DNA from: JAIXWP01 sp965247015
Lineage (GTDB): Bacteria > Bacteroidota > Bacteroidia > Flavobacteriales_D > Sanyastnellaceae
Direction: 5' to 3'
DNA length: 64,000 bases
Assembly (NCBI GenBank): GCA_965247015.1
Contig: CBDFGG010000004.1
Span: forward strand, 1,116,001-1,180,000
Part shown: piece by piece, positions 33,314-41,042 of the stretch
How the letters are laid out: each line of letters starts with the position of its first letter
Numbering within the stretch: the first letter of the stretch is position 1
The notes under the pieces: generated by a model
Seen by the model: the letters and a program-made list of their open reading frames with translations, nothing else
Databases searched by the model: none
Told to the model about the DNA's origin: nothing
Program-made: the position numbers and the translations under genes

Positions 33314-33958
33314 TTAGCCTACTCTCTTGATGCTACAACCTACTGGCTTTGTTTCCGCAGGATCCACTTTTTTCCCAGAGCTGCTCAATTGCATCGCTTT
33401 GAAAAGGTAGCGTTCCTTCACTTTTTCTGGTGACTCATTGCTATCATCAATAGCGCCTTTGTAGATCAACTTCATGTCCTTGTCGAAAAGGTAAACATGA
33501 GGTGTAGTGCGCGCACCGAAAGCGTTTGCCAATTCAGAATTCTTGTCAAGTGCGTAGGGAATATTGCCGTAGCCCTTCTCTTCTGCGTGCTTGCGCATGT
33601 CATCAAGACCATCTCCTTTTTCGCGCTTCGCTTCATTGCTATTCACGAGCACCATTCCAAAACTCATGGATTGTGCATCCTTTTGAACTTGTGCATAGCG
33701 GCCTTCCCAACCTTGACCATAGCCTTCAGCGCCGATAACGAATGGACAAGTATTACAAGAGAATACTACTAGCAAACCATTCTTGCCTTTTAGCTCAGCA
33801 AGTGATACTTCCTTTCCATTAGTAAGAGACATTTTGAGGTCCGTCTTTGGGGCAAGTGCACCGATAGCAAGACTTTCAGGTGGGGTAGTGCCTTGTGTAA
33901 ATGCCACCAATCCCGCCACAGGCAAGGCCATTCCGGCCATGATTAAGTACTTTTTCAT
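33314..33958 (-). CDS. exported thioredoxin-like (redoxin) protein
   Basis: 214 residues. The N-terminal hydrophobic stretch (~4-20, MAGMALPVAGLVAF) looks like a signal peptide or anchor. The thioredoxin fold has LLVVFSCNTCPF, with active-site Cys68 and Cys71 (CNTC), followed by FGARTTPHVYLFD, which carries the cis-Pro motif. An extra Cys near the C-terminus (VGCSIKR) could act as a third redox or metal residue. The CxxC with a following Pro and the AhpC/TSA-like layout match periplasmic redoxins of uncertain substrate. It probably reduces or oxidises disulfides in the periplasm. It stands alone, divergent from the region with the palindromic element. Confidence 0.85.
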   Translation of the reverse strand: MKKYLIMAGMALPVAGLVAFTQGTTPPESLAIGALAPKTDLKMSLTNGKEVSLAELKGKNGLLVVFSCNTCPFVIGAEGYGQGWEGRYAQVQKDAQSMSFGMVLVNSNEAKREKGDGLDDMRKHAEEKGYGNIPYALDKNSELANAFGARTTPHVYLFDKDMKLIYKGAIDDSNESPEKVKERYLFKAMQLSSSGKKVDPAETKPVGCSIKRVG

Positions 33959-34190
33959 AACTCTTTAGGTTCGTTTTGTTTGCAAGGTCTGAAAGAACAT
34001 GCTTACACAAACGAAAAAAAATGTTATTGATTTCTAATTACTCAGCTGCTCATTCTTAAATGATTAGATAAAGTGCCCGACTAATTTTCGTTGACGACGT
34101 AACCTTTACCCATCCACATCACGTTAAACCCCTTGTAAGTTCTCATGTAGAGATATTAGATAGTTTAATTGTTTTCATTTATTACCATTG

Positions 34191-34214
34191 AAGGCCGCTC
34201 AACGGAGTGGCCTT
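34191..34214 (+). terminator. orphan terminator-like hairpin
   Basis: AAGGCCGCTC and GAGTGGCCTT pair around AACG (10 bp stem, one G-T pair), with TT following. No plus-strand gene precedes it, so it may be a relic of a lost gene or part of a repeat. Confidence 0.4.
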
Positions 34215-34278
34215 TTGGTATTGTAGTCGGTTGGTGATTGGTTCGTGGTTTTTCGAAAATTCATTCTCATTCTGAGAA

Positions 34279-34313
34279 TTCTTGGTTCTTAGTTCTTAGT
34301 TCATTGTTCTTGG
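34279..34313 (+). repeat. heptamer tandem array TTCTTRG x5
   Basis: Five 7-bp units without gap: TTCTTGG, TTCTTAG, TTCTTAG, TTCATTG, TTCTTGG. Confidence 0.8.
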
Positions 34314-34340
34314 ACGAGGTCGCTCCACGGATTTGCACCG

Positions 34341-34533
34341 CCCTTCGACTTCACTTCGCTGACGCTGCGTTCCGCTCAGGGAACGGTGATCGCTCACTAA
34401 ATGGGAAAAAATCAAAAAAGCAGCGCACAACGTGCGCTGCTTTTTTGATTTTTTCCCATCTGAGCGAAGCCCCCCGTTCCCTGAGCGCAGCATTTAATCA
34501 AGCGTAGCGTAGATAAAATGCGAAGTCGAAGGG
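34341..34533. repeat. extended inverted repeat with 28 bp perfect palindrome core
   Basis: The core 34401-34428 and 34432-34459 are perfect reverse complements around a 3-nt loop (AAC). Further out on the same axis, CGCTCAGGGAACGG (34373-34386) pairs with 34474-34487. CCCTTCGACTTC (34341-34352) pairs with 34522-34533 after a 14 nt offset. The structure sits in a divergent intergenic gap, so it is not a normal terminator. It resembles a small palindromic repeat or MITE-like element. No transposase or target duplication was found. Confidence 0.7.
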
Positions 34534-34563
34534 GGCAGTCCCAACCTGTGGCCCACCTTTATC

Positions 34564-34598
34564 GAGAATCGAGAATTGAGAATCGAGAATTGAGAATC
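34564..34598 (+). repeat. heptamer tandem array GAGAATY x5
   Basis: Five 7-bp units alternate GAGAATC and GAGAATT. The inverted form (ATTCTCATTCT) occurs near 34262-34272, on the other side of the palindrome. Confidence 0.85.
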
Positions 34599-34786
34599 AA
34601 AGAAAAAAATCCCCCCGGAGAGCAAATGAAATTTTAACCTCAAAGCAATCATGAAGCCCTTGATCCGAGGGGACTATTGAGTTTCAAGTATTAAGTGTTT
34701 AATACCCCCCAAAGAAGTAACTCCTTTCTCAAAGAACTATACGGTGTTTCCCGTAGTTCGAAAAACTTCTGACCCTCGAAACAGTT

Positions 34787-34794
34787 TATATTTA
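34787..34794 (+). promoter_or_regulatory. probable -7 element of the adenosyltransferase gene
   Basis: TATATTTA (one mismatch to TAnnTTTG), then CATC, then the ATG at 34799. It has the same 4-nt spacing as the leaderless promoters at rbfA and truB. Confidence 0.4.
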
Positions 34795-34798
34795 CATC

Positions 34799-35341
34799 AT
34801 GAAAATTTATACGAAAAAAGGCGACGACGGAACCACCGGACTCCTAGGTGGAACGCGTGTTCCCAAACATCACCTTAGAATCGAAGCATACGGAACTGTG
34901 GATGAACTCAACTCATACCTCGGAATTCTCCGCGATATCCAACCCCTCCATCAAGATATCATCCTCGAAATACAAGACCGACTTTTCACGCTAGGTAGCC
35001 ACCTCGCTGTGGACCCCTCTCACGTAGGTAAAATGAAACTCCCCGAAGTTTCAGAACAAGATATCACTCGCCTCGAAAATGAAATGGATGCCATGGACGA
35101 GGTACTCCCTCCCATGAAAAACTTCGTGCTGCCCGGCGGACACATCGCTGTGTCGCACTGCCACGTGGCTAGAACCATCTGCCGTAGAGCGGAAAGATGT
35201 GTGGCGTCGCTCAACGATCATGAACCGGTAGAACCCATCATCATGACCTACCTCAATCGACTCAGCGATTACCTCTTCGTGCTGTCACGAAAACTCACGA
35301 TGGAGCTTGATGCCATTGAGAAACCTTGGCTCCCAAAATAG
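34799..35341 (+). CDS. cob(I)yrinic acid a,c-diamide adenosyltransferase, PduO type
   Basis: 180 residues, cytosolic. PduO-family features: the N-terminal KIYTKKGDDGTTGLLGG ATP-binding segment, EAYGTVDELNSYLG (~28-41), FVLPGGH near 110, and the helix HVARTICRRAERCV (~120-133) with the conserved RRxER. NRLSDYLFVLSR (~150-161) is the C-terminal signature. It moves the adenosyl group of ATP to cob(I)alamin, giving the coenzyme form of B12. No other B12 genes are in the window, so it probably serves salvage of imported cobamides for a mutase encoded elsewhere. Confidence 0.92.
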   Translation: MKIYTKKGDDGTTGLLGGTRVPKHHLRIEAYGTVDELNSYLGILRDIQPLHQDIILEIQDRLFTLGSHLAVDPSHVGKMKLPEVSEQDITRLENEMDAMDEVLPPMKNFVLPGGHIAVSHCHVARTICRRAERCVASLNDHEPVEPIIMTYLNRLSDYLFVLSRKLTMELDAIEKPWLPK

Positions 35342-35345
35342 CCAC

Positions 35346-35376
35346 TTGACAACGCCTCGCGAATATCGTACCTTCG
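35346..35376 (+). promoter_or_regulatory. promoter of queA (TTG-N20-TACCTTCG)
   Basis: TTG at 35346-35348 is followed after 20 nt by TACCTTCG at 35369-35376, one mismatch to TAnnTTTG. The spacing is that of Bacteroidota -33/-7 promoters. The leader to the ATG at 35416 is about 35 nt. Confidence 0.55.
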
Positions 35377-35415
35377 CCGCCCAATTTTCTAAAATTCAAT
35401 ACATTGATTTCTACA

Positions 35416-36468
35416 ATGAAACTCGGTCAGTTTAGGTACAAACTACCACAAGAACTGATCGCTCAGTATCCTGCAAAGCATCGCGATGAGTCACGCTTGA
35501 TGGTGGTGCACAAAAAAACAGGAAAAATCGAACACCGTATGTTCAAAGACATTCTCGACTACTTCGACGAAGGAGACGTGATGGTGAACAACAATACGCG
35601 CGTGTTCCCTGCTAGAATGTATGGAAACAAGGAAAAAACTGGTTCGATCATCGAAGTATTCATGCTTCGCGAACTCAACGCTCAAAGCTTGCTTTGGGAC
35701 ACCGTTGTAGATCCAGCCCGCAAAATCCGTATCGGTAACAAACTTTACTTCGGTAAAAACGACGAACTCGTTGCTGAAGTCATCGATAACACTACCTCTC
35801 GCGGCAGAACACTTCGATTCCTCTTCGACGGAACACACGAAGAATTCAAAAAACTCATCTACGAACTAGGTGAAACGCCCCTTCCAAAGTACATCACTAG
35901 ACCTGTTGAACCTGAAGATGAATTCAGATATCAAACGATCTATGCAAAGCACGAAGGTGCTGTAGCAGCTCCAACCGCTGGTCTTCACTTCAGTCGCGAA
36001 CTTTCAAAGCGTCTTGAAATCAAAGGCATCAACATGGCTGAATTAACGCTTCACATCGGTCTCGGCACTTTCCGCACCGTAGAAGTAGAGGATTTGACCA
36101 AACATAAAACAGATAGCGAACAACTCATCATCCCTGGCGTTACTGCTGATATGGTGAATGAAGCAAAAGCCAATGGCCGCCGCGTTTGCGCTGTTGGAAC
36201 TACTGTTCTTCGCGCTTTTGAAAGCAGCGTGAGCACTAGCAACCACCTCAAGCCTTTCGACGGCTGGAGCAGCAAATTCATCTTCCCTCCATACGATTTC
36301 CAAATCGCGGATAGCCTTATCACAAACTTCCACGAACCAGAAAGCGTATTGTTGATGATGACCACTGCATTCGGTGGATATGACTTGATCATGGAAGCTT
36401 ATCAACAAGCCATCAAAGAAAAATACCGTTTCTTCTGCTACGGAGACGCGCTTCTCGTATTGACCTAA
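35416..36468 (+). CDS. queA: S-adenosylmethionine:tRNA ribosyltransferase-isomerase
   Basis: 350 residues from the ATG at 35416 (MKLGQFRYKLPQELIAQYP). An in-frame TTG four codons earlier is less likely. Family motifs: RDESRLMVV near 27, DYFDEGDVMVNNNTRVFPAR (~48-67), PKYITRPVEPEDEFRYQTIYA (~155-175), GAVAAPTAGLHFS (~180-192) and LHIGLGTFRTV (~213-223). It moves the ribosyl part of SAM to preQ1 in tRNA on the path to queuosine. It acts in the cytosol and stands alone with its own promoter and terminator. No preQ1 riboswitch is seen in the short leader. Confidence 0.95.
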   Translation: MKLGQFRYKLPQELIAQYPAKHRDESRLMVVHKKTGKIEHRMFKDILDYFDEGDVMVNNNTRVFPARMYGNKEKTGSIIEVFMLRELNAQSLLWDTVVDPARKIRIGNKLYFGKNDELVAEVIDNTTSRGRTLRFLFDGTHEEFKKLIYELGETPLPKYITRPVEPEDEFRYQTIYAKHEGAVAAPTAGLHFSRELSKRLEIKGINMAELTLHIGLGTFRTVEVEDLTKHKTDSEQLIIPGVTADMVNEAKANGRRVCAVGTTVLRAFESSVSTSNHLKPFDGWSSKFIFPPYDFQIADSLITNFHEPESVLLMMTTAFGGYDLIMEAYQQAIKEKYRFFCYGDALLVLT

Positions 36469-36488
36469 GCGATTTTTTCTCAAAAATA

Positions 36489-36524
36489 AAAAGAGGGCCT
36501 ACACACCATGTAAGGCCCTCTTTT
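36489..36524 (+). terminator. intrinsic terminator after queA
   Basis: AAAAGAGGGCCT (36489-36500) and AGGCCCTCTTTT (36513-36524) form a perfect 12 bp stem with a 12 nt loop and a T-rich end. It also has an A-tract on the left, so it could work in both directions. Confidence 0.85.
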
Positions 36525-36540
36525 CGTTTCTTCGCACTCG

Positions 36541-36918
36541 ATGAAAAATGTGGTCCTCATAATTCTGATGCTCTTTTCCATTCAATCTTTCTCACAAAAA
36601 GATGAATGGAACATTCCCGCATCCGGACGCATTTTCTTTAAAATTTCTGACGACGGTGATATCGAACAACGTCGCATTTTCAAAATACTTTCGAAGTCTG
36701 ATAATCCCCGCGCCGTAGCTATCGCTCTCAATGCCACGCTTGGCATGTTTGGCGTTCACCGCATGTATCTCGGTACGGATATCAAAGTACCTGTCATCTA
36801 CACGGTCACGCTTGGAGGTGGTTTAGTTCTATGGGTCGTAGATCTAGGATTACTTATCGCAACAAAAGATATCAAGCCCTACATGGATAATCCGCACGTT
36901 TTTATGTGGGTGCATTAA
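36541..36918 (+). CDS. TM2-domain membrane protein
   Basis: 125 residues. A signal peptide (MKNVVLIILMLFSIQSFSQ) is followed by a short polar region. A TM2 domain follows at ~60-110: ALNATLGMFGVHRMYLGT matches the family's glycine-rich turn between two helices, and the second helix is VIYTVTLGGGLVLWVVDLGLLIA. TM2 proteins are small inner-membrane proteins of largely unknown role. A signal peptide plus TM2 is common in Bacteroidota. It begins 16 bp after the queA terminator, and no clear promoter was seen. Its 3' end overlaps the convergent acyltransferase gene by 4 bp. Confidence 0.8.
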   Translation: MKNVVLIILMLFSIQSFSQKDEWNIPASGRIFFKISDDGDIEQRRIFKILSKSDNPRAVAIALNATLGMFGVHRMYLGTDIKVPVIYTVTLGGGLVLWVVDLGLLIATKDIKPYMDNPHVFMWVH

Positions 36919-38813
36919 CAAGCTGCTCGTTTCTCCATTCGCTTTACTTCACGCGATTGAATGTGAATAAAGCCTCTAGTATCGATATATCCACTCCAAC
37001 CTGTATTCATCCATTCATAGTGCTCTTGTATCCCTACACCGCATCTAACGGGCGATATAGACGCACCCTTCAAAAGCAAAAATCCTTCTTCACCTGCATT
37101 CATCTCTACCGAATGATCGTTCGGTGACACTACTTTTACTGCAACACCTGGCAACGCTTTACCAATCGAATCGGCATCGAACGCCTCTTGTGTCAACACT
37201 TTTCCTACAATATCCTTTCCTTCAGAGTTGTGCAGATTCACCGCAAATACGCTCGTTGTAGCATTCATTCCCGCGCAGGTCATTACCATAATTCCTCGTG
37301 CACTCAACGCACGCACCGCTTCGTGATTTGGATCTACATCTGCGGTAAATACATGCGTTAAAAATGGAAAATTCAATCGTGACGTGGCGCTAGCCAATAT
37401 GCGCATCTGAGTAGGAGTTGCCACGAAAATAGATGGTTTGGTTTCACTCAACTGTTGACGCAATTGCTCTTCTGTAGCGCGTTCCCGCATATCTACTCTC
37501 ATATCTGAACACAATGGAAGTAATAATTCCAACACCCACCCAAAGGAATGATTCAAGCCAATATTCGAACAAATGGTAGTTCCTTTTTCAAAGTGATATA
37601 CTTGGCGCAGAGAAGTAATAACGGACAAAAATTGTTCTTGATAAATCGGAATCAAACGCTTCTCCTCGCGTGATACGTTTTCAAAAAATATAGCAAGTGG
37701 TTCTTCTTTTTTCTTCGTGGTAAAAATGGAAATGACCTTCCTGCGCGCCCACTTCAATCGATCACACACCATCTCTACCGCATGGTCTTCTCTCAATCCT
37801 TTTTCAATGTCCTGCACAAAAATGATTCCCTCTGCAGTTGGCGCGTAGCGCGTATAATCCAAATCGTTGGTAGTGATCAACAAACGAGTATTGCTTTGAT
37901 TCATGGCATACAAACGCTCTTCGTTGGTCCACTCTTCCAGGATAGGAACAATAGTCTTTCGTTGCAATGTCAACCATAAATAGATCTCAAATTTCATTGC
38001 AGAATTAGGAAGCAAAACTGCCACACGCTGTTCATTTTTCAAACTTGGCGTCAATACGCGATTCAACATGGAGAGACGTGATGAGAGTTGAGAAAACTCA
38101 ATCGTTCTGTCGTCCCAAATCCAAGCACCTTGAGAGGTTTGCGACAATAGCTTGCCCAATCTTTTCTGCACACTCCCCAACAATTGAAGGCGACGCTCAA
38201 AGTTGATGACTTCCAATTCCTTGATCCGCTGACGTAAGTGAAAAGCGCTAATCCCTCCATGAATAGGGGTTCCTACTTGAATAAAGATGCGACGACGAAA
38301 CGCTTTTAATCTCATACGCACCATGTCTTTGCGACCTGCGCGATACGAAAAAGGACTGCCCGCAACATTATCGAAATGAATAGGGATAATAGGTCCGTCA
38401 ATTAATTTCGATAGATGTTCTACCCCTTTTTTAAACTCCAGAATTTGTCCTGTTCTAGTCACTGTTCCCTCCGCGAAAATGGCTACCAGATGTCCCGCCT
38501 TTACTTGATCGACTACTGCTTGATTAAATGCAGCTAAATCATTTCTATGTCCGCGCGGTCCGATAGGGATACAATTCAATGCTTTCAAAATCGGACGAAG
38601 AAGTGGTTTTTTAAATACATCTTCATTCATGATGAAGTGAACCGGTCGTGGACACATCGCCACCATAAGTACAAAGTCGATATAGCTTGTGTGATTTGCA
38701 ACGAGTAGTCCGCCGCCCTTTTGTGGTATCGATTCCAAACCAGATATTCTCAAACGAAATAGGAGTCGGCCAATTCCTTTTACCAATGCTCCAAGAATAA
38801 TAGATAGTATCAT
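36915..38813 (-). CDS. PlsC-type acyltransferase fused to a degenerate adenylate-forming domain
   Basis: 632 residues. An N-terminal hydrophobic helix is followed by an intact lysophospholipid acyltransferase domain. This has HTSYID (His41, Asp46; the HX4D motif), NCIPIGPRG, FAEGTVTRTG (~114-122) and IIPIHFDN (~143-150). From ~225 the chain follows the layout of an AMP-binding (acyl-ACP/CoA synthetase) domain: VAVLLPNSAMKFEIYLWL, LNHSFGWVLELLLPL, IFVATPTQMRILA, GKALPGVAVKVVSP, EEGFLLLKG. Key sites are lost: no TSGTTGxPKG P-loop near ~375-392, no Glu in the A5 motif (CAGMNATTS), TGD replaced by TGW near 605, and no C-terminal catalytic-Lys subdomain. It resembles Aas, which re-acylates lysophosphatidylethanolamine, but the second half looks unable to adenylate. 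It may bind acyl-ACP or be structural. Confidence 0.8.
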   Translation of the reverse strand: MILSIILGALVKGIGRLLFRLRISGLESIPQKGGGLLVANHTSYIDFVLMVAMCPRPVHFIMNEDVFKKPLLRPILKALNCIPIGPRGHRNDLAAFNQAVVDQVKAGHLVAIFAEGTVTRTGQILEFKKGVEHLSKLIDGPIIPIHFDNVAGSPFSYRAGRKDMVRMRLKAFRRRIFIQVGTPIHGGISAFHLRQRIKELEVINFERRLQLLGSVQKRLGKLLSQTSQGAWIWDDRTIEFSQLSSRLSMLNRVLTPSLKNEQRVAVLLPNSAMKFEIYLWLTLQRKTIVPILEEWTNEERLYAMNQSNTRLLITTNDLDYTRYAPTAEGIIFVQDIEKGLREDHAVEMVCDRLKWARRKVISIFTTKKKEEPLAIFFENVSREEKRLIPIYQEQFLSVITSLRQVYHFEKGTTICSNIGLNHSFGWVLELLLPLCSDMRVDMRERATEEQLRQQLSETKPSIFVATPTQMRILASATSRLNFPFLTHVFTADVDPNHEAVRALSARGIMVMTCAGMNATTSVFAVNLHNSEGKDIVGKVLTQEAFDADSIGKALPGVAVKVVSPNDHSVEMNAGEEGFLLLKGASISPVRCGVGIQEHYEWMNTGWSGYIDTRGFIHIQSREVKRMEKRAAC

Positions 38814-39004
38814 TTGTTTTGATTTTGATGAGGCAAATCACCACCATCTCTGTTTTCAATTCAACCCCTTTTCTGGAATAAACGTAGTTCATATACTCTT
38901 CATTAAACATCTCATTATGCTCATTTACAATAATTTAAATATTTTAAAACGTAGATATTAATTCGTTATCTTCACCACTGAAAAGCATAGAAAAAAGTAA
39001 ATCA

Positions 39005-40468
39005 ATGGACTTTTTACAAGCAGGATTAGAACTACTCAGTGAACCCGAGCAAAAAGGATTTCGACAATATTTATCTAAATCCAAAAACGCAAAGCGTGCC
39101 TTGCAGCTTTTTGATTTAATTCTAAAAAAGCCGGAATGGGACGGCCCCACGATTGCCGCAAAAATCTATCAACCGATTAATCTCAATGCCTATCACAGCT
39201 TGCGAAAAAGTCTTTTACAACAATTAGAAGAATACATTGCGATTCAAGATTTAACGCAATCCAATTCTCCACGCCACACGCTCACCATGGCGCGTTTCTT
39301 TATTGAAAACAATGGTGCAACCTACGCTACAAAATATCTTCTGAAAGCCGCGGGACTCGCAGAGAAAAACGGAGACTACAATGGATTAAGTGATATCTAT
39401 CAACTCCTCATTCAACAATCGCATCAATTAGAAATTGACCCCGCTTCTTATTTTGAACCTTGGAAAAAAGCGCAGGAAAAAGTAGTGCTTCAACAACAAC
39501 TCACCATCGCACATAGCCTCATTCGCAAACGCTTGTCAGAAGCTCGCTTAGAAGGTACAACGCTTAATCCAGACGACATCACCGAAGAGGTTTTTAAAAT
39601 CATCAACCTCCGCACCGAAGACAGCTATGTGCCCTCGTTCATGCTGGAGGTGACTCAAATGATTCGAAGCGCAGTGATCAGCTCCAAAGACTATTCACGC
39701 TTCGAAGGTTTCATACTTCGCGTCTACAAACGCCTTGATCAAAACAATGCATTCGAGGGAAAAGAGCAAATGAAATCAAAGTTTTTATACATGATCTCGC
39801 ATACGCTCTACCGCAATCGCAAGCTAGAAGAGGCTTCCAAATACCTTCAACAACTTTCACAATACAAGCAGGTACGCGAAAAGTATATTCAACTCCAAGC
39901 CGCAGTGCTCTCCTATCGCGGCAAGAATGAAGAAAGTATCGAGCTTCTATTAAATGAGTTGGAAAAAAATAAAGCGCGCCTATCCCTCGCCGACACGCTC
40001 AATATACGCCTCAATCTAGTCGTGTACTATTTTCAGTCTGCTCAATATAGATCTGCCATTCAAGCCATGCGCAAAATTGAATACTCCGATCAATGGCTTG
40101 AAAAGAAAATGGGAAAAGAATGGCGATTTAAAAGAAGTATGATCGAAGTAATTGTGCTTTACGAATTAGGCCATAGCGACCTCGCGAGCAATCGTATCGA
40201 AGCATTGGAAAAATATTTCTCTACCTTCTTCCAACACCCAGCATACAAACGTGCACAATTCTTTTTGAAATTTATAAAAATGCTTTTAGCAAATCCTGAA
40301 AAGGCCGCCACTCCCGAATTTGCAAAGGAAGTAGAACTCGCCAACATGGCCTGGCCAGATAATAAAGAGGACACACAAGCGATCACTTTCTTTTGTTGGC
40401 TGAAATCCAAAATGATTCGCCGACCTTACTACGAAGTATTAATTGAAGCAGTTAATTCTCGTCAATGA
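39005..40468 (+). CDS. unrecognised helical-repeat (TPR-like) protein
   Basis: 487 residues, no signal peptide, so probably cytosolic. Composition and spacing indicate an all-helical protein. Degenerate TPR-like pairs appear throughout, for example RKLEEASKYLQQLSQYK, GKNEESIELLLNELEKN and AQYRSAIQAMRKIEYSD. No catalytic motif or named domain was recognised. The stretch upstream (38814-39004) is AT-rich, with a weak promoter TATCTTCA about 35 nt before the ATG. A lipoprotein gene follows 43 bp later with its own promoter, so joint transcription is uncertain. Confidence 0.7.
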   Translation: MDFLQAGLELLSEPEQKGFRQYLSKSKNAKRALQLFDLILKKPEWDGPTIAAKIYQPINLNAYHSLRKSLLQQLEEYIAIQDLTQSNSPRHTLTMARFFIENNGATYATKYLLKAAGLAEKNGDYNGLSDIYQLLIQQSHQLEIDPASYFEPWKKAQEKVVLQQQLTIAHSLIRKRLSEARLEGTTLNPDDITEEVFKIINLRTEDSYVPSFMLEVTQMIRSAVISSKDYSRFEGFILRVYKRLDQNNAFEGKEQMKSKFLYMISHTLYRNRKLEEASKYLQQLSQYKQVREKYIQLQAAVLSYRGKNEESIELLLNELEKNKARLSLADTLNIRLNLVVYYFQSAQYRSAIQAMRKIEYSDQWLEKKMGKEWRFKRSMIEVIVLYELGHSDLASNRIEALEKYFSTFFQHPAYKRAQFFLKFIKMLLANPEKAATPEFAKEVELANMAWPDNKEDTQAITFFCWLKSKMIRRPYYEVLIEAVNSRQ

Positions 40469-40499
40469 GGCAACGCATTTTAATTTGTTCGTCTAAAGT

Positions 40500-40507
40500 T
40501 ATATTTG
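40500..40507 (+). promoter_or_regulatory. -7 promoter element, leaderless lipoprotein gene
   Basis: TATATTTG, a full match to TAnnTTTG, then TGTT and the ATG at 40512. The spacer is 4 nt. Confidence 0.55.
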
Positions 40508-40511
40508 TGTT

Positions 40512-41018
40512 ATGAAGACCCTTAACCTTTACTTACTAACTCTACTAGCTGTTTTGCTATTGTCCTCTTGCGCTCGCAAGGCGGAAGAAGCGGCAGAATA
40601 CAACGATCACATCGTTGAACACCAGCTTGACATCATTGAGTCTTTCGATCGATTCGACTCTGTATTCGTAGATTCAGTAGCCACTAAGGATCAAATAGAA
40701 TTCGTTTACGTAAATATGCAATCCACTATCAAGAGCTCTATTCTTGCGCTTGATAGCATAGGTCCATTCCAAAAAGACCCCCTTCTAGAAGTCGCAGCAC
40801 GCGACCTTTTCAAAGCCTATGACCAAGTAGTAAGCAACGAATATCGCCAACTTACAGACATTAAATTACTACCAGCTGAATCGATAACCACAGCCATTGT
40901 GGATTCAAGTTTTTCTATTCAAATGCGCATTCACGATATCTCCAAAATGGCGCAAGAAAAATTCTTGATGGCACAAGATAGTTTCGGAAAAAAATACAAC
41001 CTCCTTTTCGAGGAATAA
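40512..41018 (+). CDS. small lipoprotein of unknown function
   Basis: 168 residues. A lipoprotein signal peptide has lipobox LSSC with Cys20. The mature part is acidic and helical with no recognised domain (QLDIIESFDRFDSVF, ATKDQIEFVYVNMQSTIKSS). It probably sits on the inner or outer membrane, facing the periplasm or surface. It lies 43 bp after the helical-repeat gene and 24 bp before the barrel-like gene. The three may work together, but nothing in the sequence shows how. Confidence 0.75.
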   Translation: MKTLNLYLLTLLAVLLLSSCARKAEEAAEYNDHIVEHQLDIIESFDRFDSVFVDSVATKDQIEFVYVNMQSTIKSSILALDSIGPFQKDPLLEVAARDLFKAYDQVVSNEYRQLTDIKLLPAESITTAIVDSSFSIQMRIHDISKMAQEKFLMAQDSFGKKYNLLFEE

Positions 41019-41042
41019 CCTTTTCGAAATCAATGCGTATCA

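Larger units (their letters stand above)
33959..34798. other. 840 bp non-coding region with palindromic element and orphan hairpins
   Basis: No gene is supported here. Contents: a terminator-like hairpin at 34191-34214, heptamer arrays at 34279-34313 and 34564-34598, a long palindrome centred at 34430, and a small hairpin at 34734-34759 next to the adenosyltransferase promoter. The two flanking genes point away from each other, so none of the hairpins can be their terminators. No cobalamin riboswitch box is seen before the adenosyltransferase gene. Confidence 0.7.

Noticed and set aside
34401..34459. Palindrome as a normal intrinsic terminator
   Set aside because: Both neighbours are transcribed away from it, so no transcript ends there.
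34238..34507. Two overlapping open frames (34238-34507 plus, 34296-34493 minus) encoding similar peptides
   Set aside because: The similarity comes from the palindrome; both strands read the same bases. There is no promoter and no protein-like composition.
34600..34798. Cobalamin riboswitch before the adenosyltransferase gene
   Set aside because: No B12-box sequence or matching folds; only a 9 bp hairpin at 34734-34759.
35342..35415. preQ1 riboswitch before queA
   Set aside because: The leader is only about 35 nt after the promoter and shows no pseudoknot pattern.
36915..38813. Acyltransferase-AMP fusion as a pseudogene
   Set aside because: There is no stop or frameshift over 632 codons, and the acyltransferase motifs are intact; loss is limited to catalytic sites of the second half.
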